Positions 36,101-45,585 are shown, numbered from the stretch's first letter. The stretch: 64,000 nucleotides of DNA from JAZKAR01 sp040389065 (GCA_040389065.1 JAZKAR010000009.1:186001-250000); one strand, 5' to 3'. Made by a program: numbers and translations. Notes: generated by a model not told the origin, from the letters alone.

Positions 36101-37003
36101 TTACTCAGACCCTTTATCAGTCGGAGCATTAAATTGCTTCTCTAATGCTGGAGAAACAGGTAAGTTTAAATTAATATTTTTAGGTGGAATAGGCGACAAA
36201 AACCATTTTTTATAAATTGTTTTTACTTCACCGCTTTTCATTAAACTTACTAAGGTGTGATCAACCACTTTTTTCAAGGGAGCATCATCTTTAGCAAACA
36301 TAATTGAATAAGGCTCATAGGAAAGCGGATTACCTACTACTGCATAGTCAGCTGAATTTTTTGCATTCGCTGCTAAACCTGCAAGCAATACATCATCGGT
36401 TGAAAATGCATCAGCACGCCCTGTTTCAAGATTTAAGAAAGACTGAGCCATATCAGCAGCATTAATAAATTTCATGCCCAGCTTTTTCTCTTCATTTAAG
36501 CGACGAATCACACGCTCGTTTGTAGTACCTTGAGGTAAAACTATTGTTTTCCCTTTTAAATCTTCTAAACCTTTAATGCCCGACGCTTTTTTTACTAAGA
36601 GCTTGGTACTAGCAATAAATGTATTGACCGAAAATGAAGCTAGCTTTTGACGCTCAACATTATTGGTTGTGGAACCACATTCCAGATCAATAGCACCTGT
36701 TTTCACTAAGGGAATACGTGTTTGTGAAGTAACAGAATTAAACTCTACTTTTAAGTTAGGTGCTTTAATCTCTGTTTTAATAGCATCAACAATCTTTAAA
36801 CACAGATCAATCGAGTAACCTACCGGTTTTTGGTGGGCATCTAAATAAGAAAATGGAATTGAACTTTCCCGATTTCCTATCACGATCGTATTCTTTTCTT
36901 TAATTTTTTTAAGTATGCCTGTGAGCTCTTGTGCAGCAGACATCAAAGGCATACTCAACAGACTCACTCCCATGAGCGCTAGACTAATTTTTTTGTAGTT
37001 CAT
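36101..37003 (-). CDS. gltI: Amino-acid ABC transporter binding protein (GltI type)
   Basis: About 300 residues. A periplasmic solute receptor with a signal peptide (cleavage near AAQ, residue 24) and SBP_bac_3 fold. NTIVIGNRESSIPFSYLD near 38-55 is the first ligand loop, PVGYSIDLC near 59-67, TSQTRIPLVKTGAIDLECG near 94-112, and ESEKQKLASF-like VERQKLASFS near 117-126. The start has AAGGAAA upstream. It overlaps the 3' end of fliA by 20 bp, which links the importer to the flagellar sigma gene. An upstream in-frame Met lies inside fliA and lacks a signal peptide. Confidence 0.93.
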   Translation of the reverse strand: MNYKKISLALMGVSLLSMPLMSAAQELTGILKKIKEKNTIVIGNRESSIPFSYLDAHQKPVGYSIDLCLKIVDAIKTEIKAPNLKVEFNSVTSQTRIPLVKTGAIDLECGSTTNNVERQKLASFSVNTFIASTKLLVKKASGIKGLEDLKGKTIVLPQGTTNERVIRRLNEEKKLGMKFINAADMAQSFLNLETGRADAFSTDDVLLAGLAANAKNSADYAVVGNPLSYEPYSIMFAKDDAPLKKVVDHTLVSLMKSGEVKTIYKKWFLSPIPPKNINLNLPVSPALEKQFNAPTDKGSE

Positions 37004-37826
37004 GTTCACTTTCCTTGGGTCCTGATTTTGCTGCCGAGGACATCGGTGGGGTACCACTAGAACCGCCCCCCCGCCTACGACGAGGCTTTTTTTCCTCTGC
37101 CGCTGCGGCAGCATCCTGGATCCATTCTGTCATACGTGTACGCAAACGGGCAACTGCTTGGTGATGCAGTTGGCAAACTCGCGACTCACTTACTTCAAGT
37201 ACAGCGCCTATCTCCTTTAAGTTCATCTCTTGATCATAATAAAGTGAGATTACCATGCGCTCGCGCTCAGGCAGATCGTTAATTTTTTCAATCAACGCCA
37301 TACGAAAATGTTCGTTCTCAAGCACATCTAGTGGCGTTAATGTTTGTTGTAATGAAGGCACATTCATTAACGATTCGTAATCACCTGTCTGGAAATCTTC
37401 AAAGTACAGCAATTGACCGCCTGAACTTTCTTCAAGCATATGCTGATACTGATCAAGCGGAACGCCTAATTGAGAAGCTATCTCCACTTCGTTAGGATGA
37501 CGCCCTAAGGTTTGCTCCAGCGAGTCGATGGCACCTTCAATTTTGCGGCCATTCTGACGTACTTGCCTGGGTAACCAATCCATTGCCCGTAGCTCATCAA
37601 GCATAGCTCCACGTACACGCTGTGTTGCATATGTTTCGAATTGAGCACCGTGGTCTTCCTGATAGTTCTCAATAGCTGACATCAAGCCAATCAAACCCGC
37701 TTGAATAAGATCATCTACCTGAACTGAAGGCGGAAGCCTCATAGCAAGGTAATAGGCGATACGCTTCACTAAAGGAAGCATCTTTTGTACAAGTTTGTTC
37801 TTATCAGTGCTAGCGGGAAGAGACAT
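36984..37826 (-). CDS. fliA: Flagellar RNA polymerase sigma factor FliA (sigma-28)
   Basis: 280 residues. Directs RNA polymerase to late flagellar promoters. Sigma region 2 (IAYYLAMRLPPSVQVDDLIQAGLIGLMSAIENY) spans about residues 22-54, region 3 is near 90-130, and region 4 (LKEIGAVLEVSESRVCQLHHQA) near 207-228. The tail of about 45 residues is unusual: alanine/glutamate-rich, then KKPRRRRGGG. The start overlaps the flhG-like stop by 17 bp, and the end overlaps gltI. An anti-sigma FlgM gene is not in the window. Confidence 0.95.
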   Translation of the reverse strand: MSLPASTDKNKLVQKMLPLVKRIAYYLAMRLPPSVQVDDLIQAGLIGLMSAIENYQEDHGAQFETYATQRVRGAMLDELRAMDWLPRQVRQNGRKIEGAIDSLEQTLGRHPNEVEIASQLGVPLDQYQHMLEESSGGQLLYFEDFQTGDYESLMNVPSLQQTLTPLDVLENEHFRMALIEKINDLPERERMVISLYYDQEMNLKEIGAVLEVSESRVCQLHHQAVARLRTRMTEWIQDAAAAAEEKKPRRRRGGGSSGTPPMSSAAKSGPKESEHELQKN

Positions 37827-38481
37827 AGTGTTCTTTACTCATACTGTTAGGCATCTCACCGGGGATACTCTCGAATAGGATGCTATCGTACAGCATAAAC
37901 GCTAGTTGACGAAAGACTCTGGTGTAAAGGCTCATAGGTGCCCCGGGTTTAAAAGCCACAAATCGTCGATCTGTATCACTAATATGACTTAAGCTTACTA
38001 AGGTAACATCAGGCAAAAATTGGCGTGTTACCTGGGTTAGATGCTCACAGATAGAGCCACCTTGTGCTGTCATAGCATCCCCTAATAAATAGAACCGCTT
38101 TTTTTGATAGTGATTAGCGCAATGCTTAATCCATGCATACGTATTTTTGAGCAATGCCACATGCCCTGATACGACTAAAACCACGAGGGAGGATCGAATC
38201 AAAACTGGAGACAATCGTGTGACAGGCTGAGTAACCTCAATCAGATCAATAACATCCCCCTCCCAAGCTGCGGGTTGAAACAATGAGGTATCTAAAGCGG
38301 TAGTTTGCATTGAATCAAGGCATCTTAACGTAGCTTTCTGCCCTAAGTGCTCAAACCCTTGCTTTAATCCACTTACCCAATAATGCCGTTTTAAAGGTGG
38401 ATCACCCATTACCAATACAGAAGGATAGCGCGTTGGCTTCCGTAAACACCGTAAACTAAAAGCTTGATCATAAGCAAACAC
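37810..38481 (-). CDS. flhG: FlhG-like protein lacking the ATPase P-loop
   Basis: 223 residues in the flhG position, between flhF and fliA. The N-terminus keeps DQAFSLR at residues 5-11, the DQAxxLR helix by which FlhG stimulates FlhF GTPase. The following beta strand (SVLVMG) is not followed by a KGGxGKT loop; DPPLKRHYW stands there. Later sequence (SLVVLVVSGHVALLKNTYAWIKHC, near 115-138) aligns with the MinD-fold segment of FlhG that usually reads PxxxxDAYxLIK. So it looks like an FlhG that lost ATP binding. It has a GTG start with GGAGAG 7 nt before. The role in setting flagellar number is inference from position and motif. Confidence 0.72.
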   Translation of the reverse strand: MFAYDQAFSLRCLRKPTRYPSVLVMGDPPLKRHYWVSGLKQGFEHLGQKATLRCLDSMQTTALDTSLFQPAAWEGDVIDLIEVTQPVTRLSPVLIRSSLVVLVVSGHVALLKNTYAWIKHCANHYQKKRFYLLGDAMTAQGGSICEHLTQVTRQFLPDVTLVSLSHISDTDRRFVAFKPGAPMSLYTRVFRQLAFMLYDSILFESIPGEMPNSMSKEHYVSSR

Positions 38482-38636
38482 GATGCTCTCTCCAGGTACC
38501 TAACCTACACACAGTCAAAGTCTTACACGATACAAAACTCAAAAAAACAAACTATTCCTAACTGCCATGCTTTACAGCACCATTTACACCACATATCTTG
38601 CATCTATATAAATATCTGCAACCGTACTCAACATGT

Positions 38637-38735
38637 TAAAAACTATACAGTTAAATCCATTCAAGGCATGGGATGCCCCGCATGGCAACACACATGGATT
38701 ACAGCAAGTTGTGAGCACTTCACTATTTAACTTTT
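38637..38735. repeat. MITE-like repeat between flhF and flhG
   Basis: Degenerate ends TAAAAACTATACAG and TATTTAACTTTTA around the well-kept GGCATGGGATGCC and GCATGGCAACACAC motifs, with an AATCCAT / ATGGATT stem. ATGTT occurs at both edges with a one-base offset, a possible duplication. It sits directly after the flhF stop. Confidence 0.65.
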
Positions 38736-38739
38736 AATG

Positions 38740-40587
38740 TTATTTCCATATTAACGGATACTCATCATCTCTTAGCGATAAAGGTGAAACTGACCCTATA
38801 TCTTGAAATGCACGATCAACTAATGCCTTTGCATCAGGTAAATGTAAATCTTCTGGAACACGCTGCCCATCGGTTAAATAACATAAGCGCAAACGATGTC
38901 TTGCCAATATGTCTAACACTGCTCCTATTTGAGCCGTTTCATCTAACTTACTGATTACCACTCCTGCAAGTTGCGATGAACCATAGGCACGCACAACATC
39001 TTCAAGCGTACTTGCCTGGGCATTTGCAGCGATTAAAAGTAATTGCTGAACTTTCCCCCCTTGTCTGCCTAAAAGCGCAATTTGCTCCACTAAACGGCGA
39101 TCACGCTGGCTCATGCCAATCGTATCGATTAAGATTAAACGACGGGTTGAAAGATCATTTAAGGCTGAAACAAGATCACTTTCGTCGCGTATACCGTATA
39201 CCGGTACACTTAAAATACGCCCATAAGCCTTAAGCTGATCATGAGCGCCGATTCGATAACTATCGGTCGTAAGAAGAGCAACATGTTGCGCACCATGCTT
39301 GAGGGTGCATCGTGCCGCTAATTTAGCAACGGTGGTTGTTTTGCCTACCCCGGTGGTGCCAACTAATGCGTAAATTCCGCCTTTATCAATAATATCGTCA
39401 TGCGTAGGCATGCAATCAATATGCTGACTTAAGCGATGTTTAACTTCATTCATAGCGACCATAACATCTTTAACAGCCGGCAAACCTTCCAATATTTCTC
39501 TAGATAAAGCGGGGCTTATTCCAGCAGACAATAACCAACGCATTAAGGTTAAATGTAATGAACTACGCTGAGAAAGCTCATGCCATGCAAACCCGGCAAG
39601 TTGGCCTTCAAGTATGCTGCGCAAAAGTTTTAGTTCATGCTGTATCGCAATGTCTTCTTTAGGATGCGCATTATCATGAACAGACATTTTTTCTAAGGGA
39701 GAAATCGATAAATGCTCAGTTTTTTTTGAAGCAGATGCAGATGGTAATGGATCAATTGATGGCTTAGCCCTTGCCCCAGAAGAAGCATGCGAAGAGGTCG
39801 TTCGCACAGTATCAGGCGCAGGCATAGACGTATGGGGCCGCTCATTTTTCGATGTAGGAAAAGGCTTTGAATCTGTAGGAGGCCTCGAGTCTGAAGGTCT
39901 TCCTTGGTGGTTACCTGAAGAGCTATTTTGATGCTGAGGCGGAATCGAGGAATGTGAAGAACCTGAAGCACGCGGCTGCCCCGTAGAAAAAGATGACCCT
40001 TTATGCGCCGCGATAGGTTCTCTTGCCTCTCTGGCAGCTGGCTCTCGAGAAGTCGCTTCTAAATTCTTCATCCATGGCAATACAGATTCCATTTCACGTG
40101 AAGCTGATGAGTAGTCAGGAGCAGAAGAAACATGAACAGGCTGGGAAGGCGGCTGTTTGGAATTTATCGCTGAAGGTAAAGTAGAAGATAAGGATTCATT
40201 AGTATTCGTTTGCCAGTATTGATTAAGATGCGAGCTAGATAACGCAGGCTCTTCCATAACAGGAATATCAAACTCGTCTTCAGGCGAAGACCAAGAAGCA
40301 TTTTGCCAATGTTGATAGTGTGCAGCTGCCCCTACTCCTGGCTCTGGATAACGCGGCCATTGAGGAGAAGAAAAAGAATCTGCCGATGAGGAAGAAGTTG
40401 AACGGCGCTCAGGTTCAGCATGCGCTTCGTGCGCAAATGCATCCATCTCATGTTCTGAGACAGCAATAATTTCAACGCCACCGGGAACTTGCTTATTCGA
40501 AAGAATAATAGCCTCATCCCCCAAGGCCTCGCGAACCTTATGTAGCGCTTCTCGACTTGTTGTTGCAACAAATTTACGTGGAATCAC
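38740..40587 (-). CDS. flhF: Flagellar placement GTPase FlhF
   Basis: 615 residues; an SRP-type GTPase that marks the site of polar flagellum assembly and works with FlhG. The N-terminal B domain (KKFVATTSREALHKVREALGDEAIIL in outline, residues 3-30) precedes a very long Ser/Pro-rich linker to about 310. The NG domain has the P-loop GTTGVGKTTT near 407-416, DTYRIGAHDQLKAYGRIL near 440-457, the DTIG motif near 487-490 and KLDE near 550-553. The start is GTG with GGGAGC upstream. flhA, the usual upstream gene, is not present; divergent dapA lies beyond a 580-bp gap. Confidence 0.94.
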   Translation of the reverse strand: MIPRKFVATTSREALHKVREALGDEAIILSNKQVPGGVEIIAVSEHEMDAFAHEAHAEPERRSTSSSSADSFSSPQWPRYPEPGVGAAAHYQHWQNASWSSPEDEFDIPVMEEPALSSSHLNQYWQTNTNESLSSTLPSAINSKQPPSQPVHVSSAPDYSSASREMESVLPWMKNLEATSREPAAREAREPIAAHKGSSFSTGQPRASGSSHSSIPPQHQNSSSGNHQGRPSDSRPPTDSKPFPTSKNERPHTSMPAPDTVRTTSSHASSGARAKPSIDPLPSASASKKTEHLSISPLEKMSVHDNAHPKEDIAIQHELKLLRSILEGQLAGFAWHELSQRSSLHLTLMRWLLSAGISPALSREILEGLPAVKDVMVAMNEVKHRLSQHIDCMPTHDDIIDKGGIYALVGTTGVGKTTTVAKLAARCTLKHGAQHVALLTTDSYRIGAHDQLKAYGRILSVPVYGIRDESDLVSALNDLSTRRLILIDTIGMSQRDRRLVEQIALLGRQGGKVQQLLLIAANAQASTLEDVVRAYGSSQLAGVVISKLDETAQIGAVLDILARHRLRLCYLTDGQRVPEDLHLPDAKALVDRAFQDIGSVSPLSLRDDEYPLIWK

Positions 40588-41168
40588 ACAAGGGCTCCCA
40601 ATATGCGTGAAGTTTTCACTCTTGCATTACACCCCGCTAAGCTTGCCCGAAAACGCAAATGGTGATCGCTCAAGGTATAATTGGCTTTACGGCGCTTTTT
40701 TAAACAGTTTGAAGCCTAAGCCTCAGTATACCTCAGCTTTTGTTGATCATTAGGACTTCTACCAAACGCCATCGCTCATTTTCTTTCATTAAGGTTTATT
40801 ATTTTAGAACTTACGAAAAAATACGCTGGTAACGCATGTGAGCAGAGGCCTCACAAATCGCTATAACAAAAGGTTTATAACACCCAAAGCAAGTATGAGT
40901 AAGTCTTAACCCTATTGATTTTCTTACTCTAGCGGTTTATAAACAGTAGTTTTTGGTTCGAGCGCATTACTGAAGTATGCTAACATGATAATAACCGTTT
41001 GGGAGACTGAAGAAAAAGGGGTGGTATCAAAAAAGTCAGGCTTGGCAAAACAGCAGTTACCCCGCTTATATCAAAGCACCCTGATCAAATTAAATCAATG
41101 GCATAAAAGATAAGGCCATTTAAGTTAGATGTACATTAGTCTAAGTATAGAGTAGAGGATTCTCTCGT
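40588..41168. other. Divergent intergenic region flhF / dapA
   Basis: 580 bp with no supported gene. A remnant of a TAGAAG-type repeat end (TAGAACTTACG) lies near 40803. An AGAGGA ribosome binding site precedes dapA. Confidence 0.45.
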
Positions 41169-42080
41169 ATGCATATACGTCCCCTTAACAGCAATTTTTA
41201 TGGCAGCCAGGTTGCTTTGGTTACTCCCATGCATCCTGATGGAAGTATCGATTGGCCTGCATTTGCTAATTTAATTGACTGGCATATTCAAGCCGGTACA
41301 CATAGCCTTGTAATTGTAGGCACCACTGGGGAATCGCCCTCAGTCAATGTAGAAGAACATACTCTTCTTATTCAAAAAGCTGTACAACTGGCTGCTGGGC
41401 GCATTCCTATTATTGCAGGCACAGGCGCAAACTCTACGCAAGAGGCAATTGATTTAAGCCGATTTGCAAAACAAGTAGGTGCTGCTGCTAGTCTTTCAGT
41501 TGTTCCTTATTACAACAAGCCTACACAAGAAGGCTTGTATCAGCATTTTAAAACGATTGCTGAAGCCGTTGATCTGCCTTTAATTCTTTATAATGTGCCT
41601 GGTCGTACCGTTGCAGATATGACGAATGACACCACAATTCGGCTTTCTGCCATTCCTAATATTATTGGAATCAAAGATGCAACAGGCGATTTAGGCCGCG
41701 GTCTTGATTTAATCTATCGCGCTCCTAAAGATTTTGTCATTTTAAGCGGTGATGATGCCAGTGCTTTAGCCTTGATGTTATGTGGCGCAAAAGGAGTGAT
41801 ATCGGTCACTGCAAATGTTGCACCCGCTGCTATGTCTCAATTATGTGAGGCTGCACTAGCAGGTGACTCAGCCACAGCGCATCATATTAATCGTGCTCTG
41901 ATGCCTTTGCATCAAGATTTATTTGTTGAAGCTAACCCTATTCCAGTTAAGTGGGCTCTTTATCATTTAGGCCGCATTCAAAACAGCCTGCGGTTACCGC
42001 TTGTTCCATTATCCCAAAGCTGGCATAACACTGTTAAAGCCGCGCTTGATTCTGCTCAACCTGTTGAAGTGCTTAAATAA
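41169..42080 (+). CDS. dapA: 4-hydroxy-tetrahydrodipicolinate synthase
   Basis: Condenses aspartate semialdehyde with pyruvate in lysine and diaminopimelate synthesis. 303 residues. The signature GTTGESPSVNVEEH is near 51-64, the catalytic Tyr region YYNKPTQEGLYQHF near 116-129, the Tyr of LYNVPGRT near 142-149, and the Schiff-base Lys in IGIKDATGD near 167-175. bamC begins 2 bp after the stop, as in many proteobacteria. The N-terminus (MHIRPLNSNF) is about 9 residues longer than usual. Confidence 0.97.
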   Translation: MHIRPLNSNFYGSQVALVTPMHPDGSIDWPAFANLIDWHIQAGTHSLVIVGTTGESPSVNVEEHTLLIQKAVQLAAGRIPIIAGTGANSTQEAIDLSRFAKQVGAAASLSVVPYYNKPTQEGLYQHFKTIAEAVDLPLILYNVPGRTVADMTNDTTIRLSAIPNIIGIKDATGDLGRGLDLIYRAPKDFVILSGDDASALALMLCGAKGVISVTANVAPAAMSQLCEAALAGDSATAHHINRALMPLHQDLFVEANPIPVKWALYHLGRIQNSLRLPLVPLSQSWHNTVKAALDSAQPVEVLK

Positions 42081-42082
42081 CC

Positions 42083-43222
42083 ATGAAAAAAATTTCCTTG
42101 CTGTTATTGCCCACCCTGCTTACTGTAGCAGGATGTTCAAGCTTTAGTCTGGATCGTAAGGCGGATTACCGCTCTTCAAAACCAGGGCCATCATTAGAAC
42201 TTCCGCCTGATGTCAATTCTCCTGTATTTGAGAATCGCTACACCATTCCTGCTTCAACGCTTACTGCACCTTCGGTGGCATCAGGAACACCTACAATTAC
42301 CTCATCAGCTTCAGGTAACGCAGCTAATGGGTCAGTTGTTCCGCAAGGCTCACTTGCTACGGTAGTGAAAGAAGGGCAACAGCGCTGGTTAGTCGTTAAG
42401 CTTCCTCCTGAACAAGTATGGAAAATTGCCAGAGAATTTTGGACACAATCTGGATTTACTGTTCAAGAAGAACGGCCAGATGCAGGCGTAATGGAAACCG
42501 ATTGGGCCGAAAACCGCGCAAAAATCCCTCAAGATATTATTCGCAATACCATCGGTAAAGTATTAGATATGCTGTATTCAACAGCAGAGCGGGATAAATT
42601 TAAAACACGTTTAGAACTAAACGCAAAAACCAGCCAAACAGAAGTTTATATCAGCCATAAAGGCATGATCGAAGTAGCTGATAGCGCGACTGATGCACGT
42701 GTTTACAAATGGCAACCTCGCCCTGCTGATATTGAACTCGAAGCTGAAATGCTTCAGCGCCTAGCAGTAAAAATCAACAAACCTGATATGCCTGTTTCAC
42801 AAATTCGTAAAGATGAGGCAGCTCAGTCAGCAATTCCTACCGAAGAGCGCAAAGACCGTGCTAAGTTGGTTAAAGATGCTAAGAATGTTAGCTTAAGTGT
42901 AGAAGATAATTTCGAATCTACGTGGCAGCGCACCAGCTTAGCGCTAGAACGTTTAGATTTTACGCTTGAAGATCGCAATCGCCAGCAAGGGTTATTTATA
43001 TTGCGTTATGGAAGCGAGAAACCCCAAGACAAAAAGAAATGGTCAGATCGCCTTAGCTTTTGGAAGGCTGATAGCAAAACTCAAACAGCTACCTATCGCA
43101 TCAAGCTTAACAATTTGAATGCTCAACGCACCCAAATTGTTGTTGAAAACAGCGATGGTCAACCTGCTGATACGCGTGTTTCAGAAACCATTTTAACTTT
43201 GTTGCAAGCTCAGCTTCGTTAA
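42083..43222 (+). CDS. bamC: Outer-membrane assembly lipoprotein BamC
   Basis: 379 residues; an accessory lipoprotein of the BAM complex that inserts beta-barrel proteins. It has a signal peptide with lipobox VAGC (Cys near 18), the conserved unstructured N-terminal DYR..KPGPSLELPPDV segment near 28-44, and two helix-grip domains in the C-terminal half. Directly downstream of dapA and upstream of the MBL gene, a common betaproteobacterial arrangement. Confidence 0.93.
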   Translation: MKKISLLLLPTLLTVAGCSSFSLDRKADYRSSKPGPSLELPPDVNSPVFENRYTIPASTLTAPSVASGTPTITSSASGNAANGSVVPQGSLATVVKEGQQRWLVVKLPPEQVWKIAREFWTQSGFTVQEERPDAGVMETDWAENRAKIPQDIIRNTIGKVLDMLYSTAERDKFKTRLELNAKTSQTEVYISHKGMIEVADSATDARVYKWQPRPADIELEAEMLQRLAVKINKPDMPVSQIRKDEAAQSAIPTEERKDRAKLVKDAKNVSLSVEDNFESTWQRTSLALERLDFTLEDRNRQQGLFILRYGSEKPQDKKKWSDRLSFWKADSKTQTATYRIKLNNLNAQRTQIVVENSDGQPADTRVSETILTLLQAQLR

Positions 43223-43246
43223 ACACCCACAGAAAAAACGAAACCA

Positions 43247-44014
43247 ATGCGTTTTGCTCTTTTAGGCAGCGGCAGCGATGGCAATGGGTTACTTATTGAA
43301 CATAATAATACCCGCATTCTCATCGATTGCGGTTTCTCTATTACAGAAACTACTCGCCGTTTAGAGCGGCTTGGGCTTAGCCCTGAGTCGCTCAATGCGA
43401 TATTTGTAACGCATGAGCACGCCGACCATATTCAAGGCGTAGAACGCTTGGCGAGACGCTTTGACCTACCGGTATACACCGCACAAGGTACGCAACATAT
43501 TATGGCAGCAAAATGGTCGCGCCTTGAATGCAAAACGGTTCAATGCAGCCGCCCTATTGTTGTTGGCGAACTTGAAATCATACCGTATACAGTACCTCAT
43601 GATGCGCGCGAACCTTTACAATTTATTGTAAATAATGGGAAAAATAAGTTAGGATTACTCACTGACGTGGGTCAATCTACCCCTCATATTGAACAAGCCT
43701 TGAATAACTGCGACGCTTTAATTTTAGAAGCGAATCATGATATTGAGCGCTTAGCGGCTAACCCCCGCTATCCTCATAGCTTGAAAGCACGTATTCGAAG
43801 CATTTATGGTCATCTTGATAATGAAACAGCATGCCGTTTGTTATCTAAACTTAATGTATCTAACCTTCAATGTTTGGTAGCTGCTCACTTAAGTAAAGAC
43901 AATAATCATCCTGATCTTGTTCGAACTCTTTTTTCAAAAACCCTGACATGTGATCCAGATTGGATACATATCGCCAACCAAGAAGATGGTTTTCCTTGGT
44001 TTGAAATTAATTAG
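43247..44014 (+). CDS. MBL-fold metallo-hydrolase (YycJ/WalJ-like)
   Basis: 255 residues with the metallo-beta-lactamase fold: the N-terminal strand RFALLGSGSDGNGLLIEH (a glycine-rich family feature), metal motif THEHADHIQG near 53-62, Asp in LTDVGQST near 137-144 and His in YPHSLKARIRS near 172-182. Relatives of this branch are linked to DNA processing or cell-wall regulation; the substrate is not evident. It shares an operon with bamC upstream and purC 12 bp downstream. Confidence 0.9.
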   Translation: MRFALLGSGSDGNGLLIEHNNTRILIDCGFSITETTRRLERLGLSPESLNAIFVTHEHADHIQGVERLARRFDLPVYTAQGTQHIMAAKWSRLECKTVQCSRPIVVGELEIIPYTVPHDAREPLQFIVNNGKNKLGLLTDVGQSTPHIEQALNNCDALILEANHDIERLAANPRYPHSLKARIRSIYGHLDNETACRLLSKLNVSNLQCLVAAHLSKDNNHPDLVRTLFSKTLTCDPDWIHIANQEDGFPWFEIN

Positions 44015-44026
44015 GAGTCTTTTCTC

Positions 44027-44737
44027 ATGCAAAAACAGCATGAACTGCATCGTGGCAAATCTAAAACGGTGTATGCTACCGATCATCCCGATCATGTCAT
44101 TATGCAATTTCGTGACGATGCCACTGCTTTTAATGGTGTAAAACATGCCCTATTAGATAAAAAGGGCGAAACAAATAATAAAATTAATGCTTTTATTATG
44201 CAAAAACTTGCAGAAGCAGGTGTAAAAACGCATTTTGTTGAGCGTATCTCTGAAACTGAATCGCTTGTTAAATCACTCTCTATGTTGCCTATTGAATGTA
44301 TTGTGCGCAATGTTGCAGCAGGCTCTTTAAGCAAACGCTTAGGCATCGAAGAAGGCACTGCCCTCAAGCGCCCCATTTTTGAGTTTTGTTATAAAAGTGA
44401 TGCGCTTAATGATCCTTTAATTAATGATGATCATATTGTTGCTTTAGGTTGGGCTAGTGAAGAAGATGTAAGCGCTTTACGCGAGTTAACCTTTAAAGTA
44501 AATGAAGTATTAAAACCTTTATTTGCCAAAGGCAATATGACACTCGTTGATTACAAATTAGAGTTTGGTCGTTTTCAAGGCGAACTATTATTAGGCGATG
44601 AATTCTCACCTGATGGTTGCCGGTTATGGGATACCGAAACAGGTGAAAAAATGGATAAAGATCGTTTTCGCCGCGACCAAGGAAACGTAATTGAACACTA
44701 TATTGAAGTTGGCAAACGTATTGGTGTTACCTTTTAA
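44027..44737 (+). CDS. purC: SAICAR synthetase
   Basis: Joins aspartate to CAIR in purine synthesis. 236 residues. The ATP-grasp-like N-terminus has HRGKSKTVYATDHPDHVIMQF, then the conserved PIECIVRNVAAGSLSKRLG near 86-104, FCYKSDALNDPLINDDHI near 117-134 and DEFSPDGCRLWD near 189-200. The start has TAGGAG upstream. Confidence 0.97.
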   Translation: MQKQHELHRGKSKTVYATDHPDHVIMQFRDDATAFNGVKHALLDKKGETNNKINAFIMQKLAEAGVKTHFVERISETESLVKSLSMLPIECIVRNVAAGSLSKRLGIEEGTALKRPIFEFCYKSDALNDPLINDDHIVALGWASEEDVSALRELTFKVNEVLKPLFAKGNMTLVDYKLEFGRFQGELLLGDEFSPDGCRLWDTETGEKMDKDRFRRDQGNVIEHYIEVGKRIGVTF

Positions 44738-44874
44738 GTTTTAAGGTTGGCCTGCTGTTTTTAAGATTGGGCTGCTGTGTTATAGAGCCGCCCTTCTTTA
44801 TTTCATAGCGCCCTTCATTTAGGTATGCCAACCCGTTCTTAGCACTATTGTCTGTCGCTATTTATGTTTTATCA

Positions 44875-45585
44875 TCAAACTATTTTTAGCATCACTGCCA
44901 TTCTCGGCTTAATCACTTCTTTTAATGCTTTTTGGATAACATGATGACGTGAGGCGGTGCTCAAGTGCCCAAAACGCTCCAGCAATGCTTCATTATCTGA
45001 AGACTCCAACCTCGCCACCTTAGAGGCATTATTTTCTTGTAGATCTTGTAGAGCAGCAAACTCTTTAAGTTTTTGGTTAAAAACATGTTCAACAAAGGTA
45101 TGCAAATCAGGTTTTGTTTCCATTACCCATTCCACAAAACGCCATGATAAATCAGCATGACGCATTTCATCTTCAGCAATTTTCGACAAAATATTTTTTA
45201 ATGAAGGTTCCCCAACCATCTTCTGGGCAAATGTTGCACTATGTGCTGCAAATGTTTCTCCCAAACATCCTTCTACAATCGCTGCCTCAAGAATTCCCTT
45301 AATATCAGTATGCTTAGCCATGATGTCAGAAATATCCATATTATCTGGCCCTATCGCATCACCTGTTATTTGCTTTGCAATACCAAAACATAAACTAGCA
45401 TGTTCAACCTCATCTCCCATCGCTCGAATAGCATCACGCAATAAATCAGGGGGCGCCCCTAAACTGAGTAAATGCAGAATAAAACGCGAGAAAGAGACAA
45501 TCGACGCGTGCTCATCAATGCCTGCTTTAATCCAAGCTTCGCCTACTTTTGTACGCTCTTCAGGCGTCAGGATCATATTGCACAT
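44875..45585 (-). CDS. Ferritin-like diiron-domain protein
   Basis: 236 residues, almost all helical, with the metal-ligand pattern of a ferritin-like four-helix bundle. Glu/His pairs lie in GIDEHASIVSF near 19-29 and GDEVEHASLCFG near 52-63, EGCLGETFAAH near 99-109 and AEDEMRHADLSW near 131-142. The reaction is unknown: oxygenase, oxidase or iron-handling roles all occur in the superfamily. It overlaps the stop of a small lipoprotein gene, and the alternative start at 45576 gives an exact ATGA overlap, so the two are translated together. No partner reductase is visible. Confidence 0.75.
   Translation of the reverse strand: MCNMILTPEERTKVGEAWIKAGIDEHASIVSFSRFILHLLSLGAPPDLLRDAIRAMGDEVEHASLCFGIAKQITGDAIGPDNMDISDIMAKHTDIKGILEAAIVEGCLGETFAAHSATFAQKMVGEPSLKNILSKIAEDEMRHADLSWRFVEWVMETKPDLHTFVEHVFNQKLKEFAALQDLQENNASKVARLESSDNEALLERFGHLSTASRHHVIQKALKEVIKPRMAVMLKIV

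Noticed and set aside
38464..38730. 88-codon plus-strand frame
   Set aside because: Overlaps the flhG-like start and a MITE copy; Cys/His-rich random-looking product.
40588..41168. tRNA gene near GGTTCGAGC at 40.95 kb
   Set aside because: No acceptor or anticodon arm can be folded around it.
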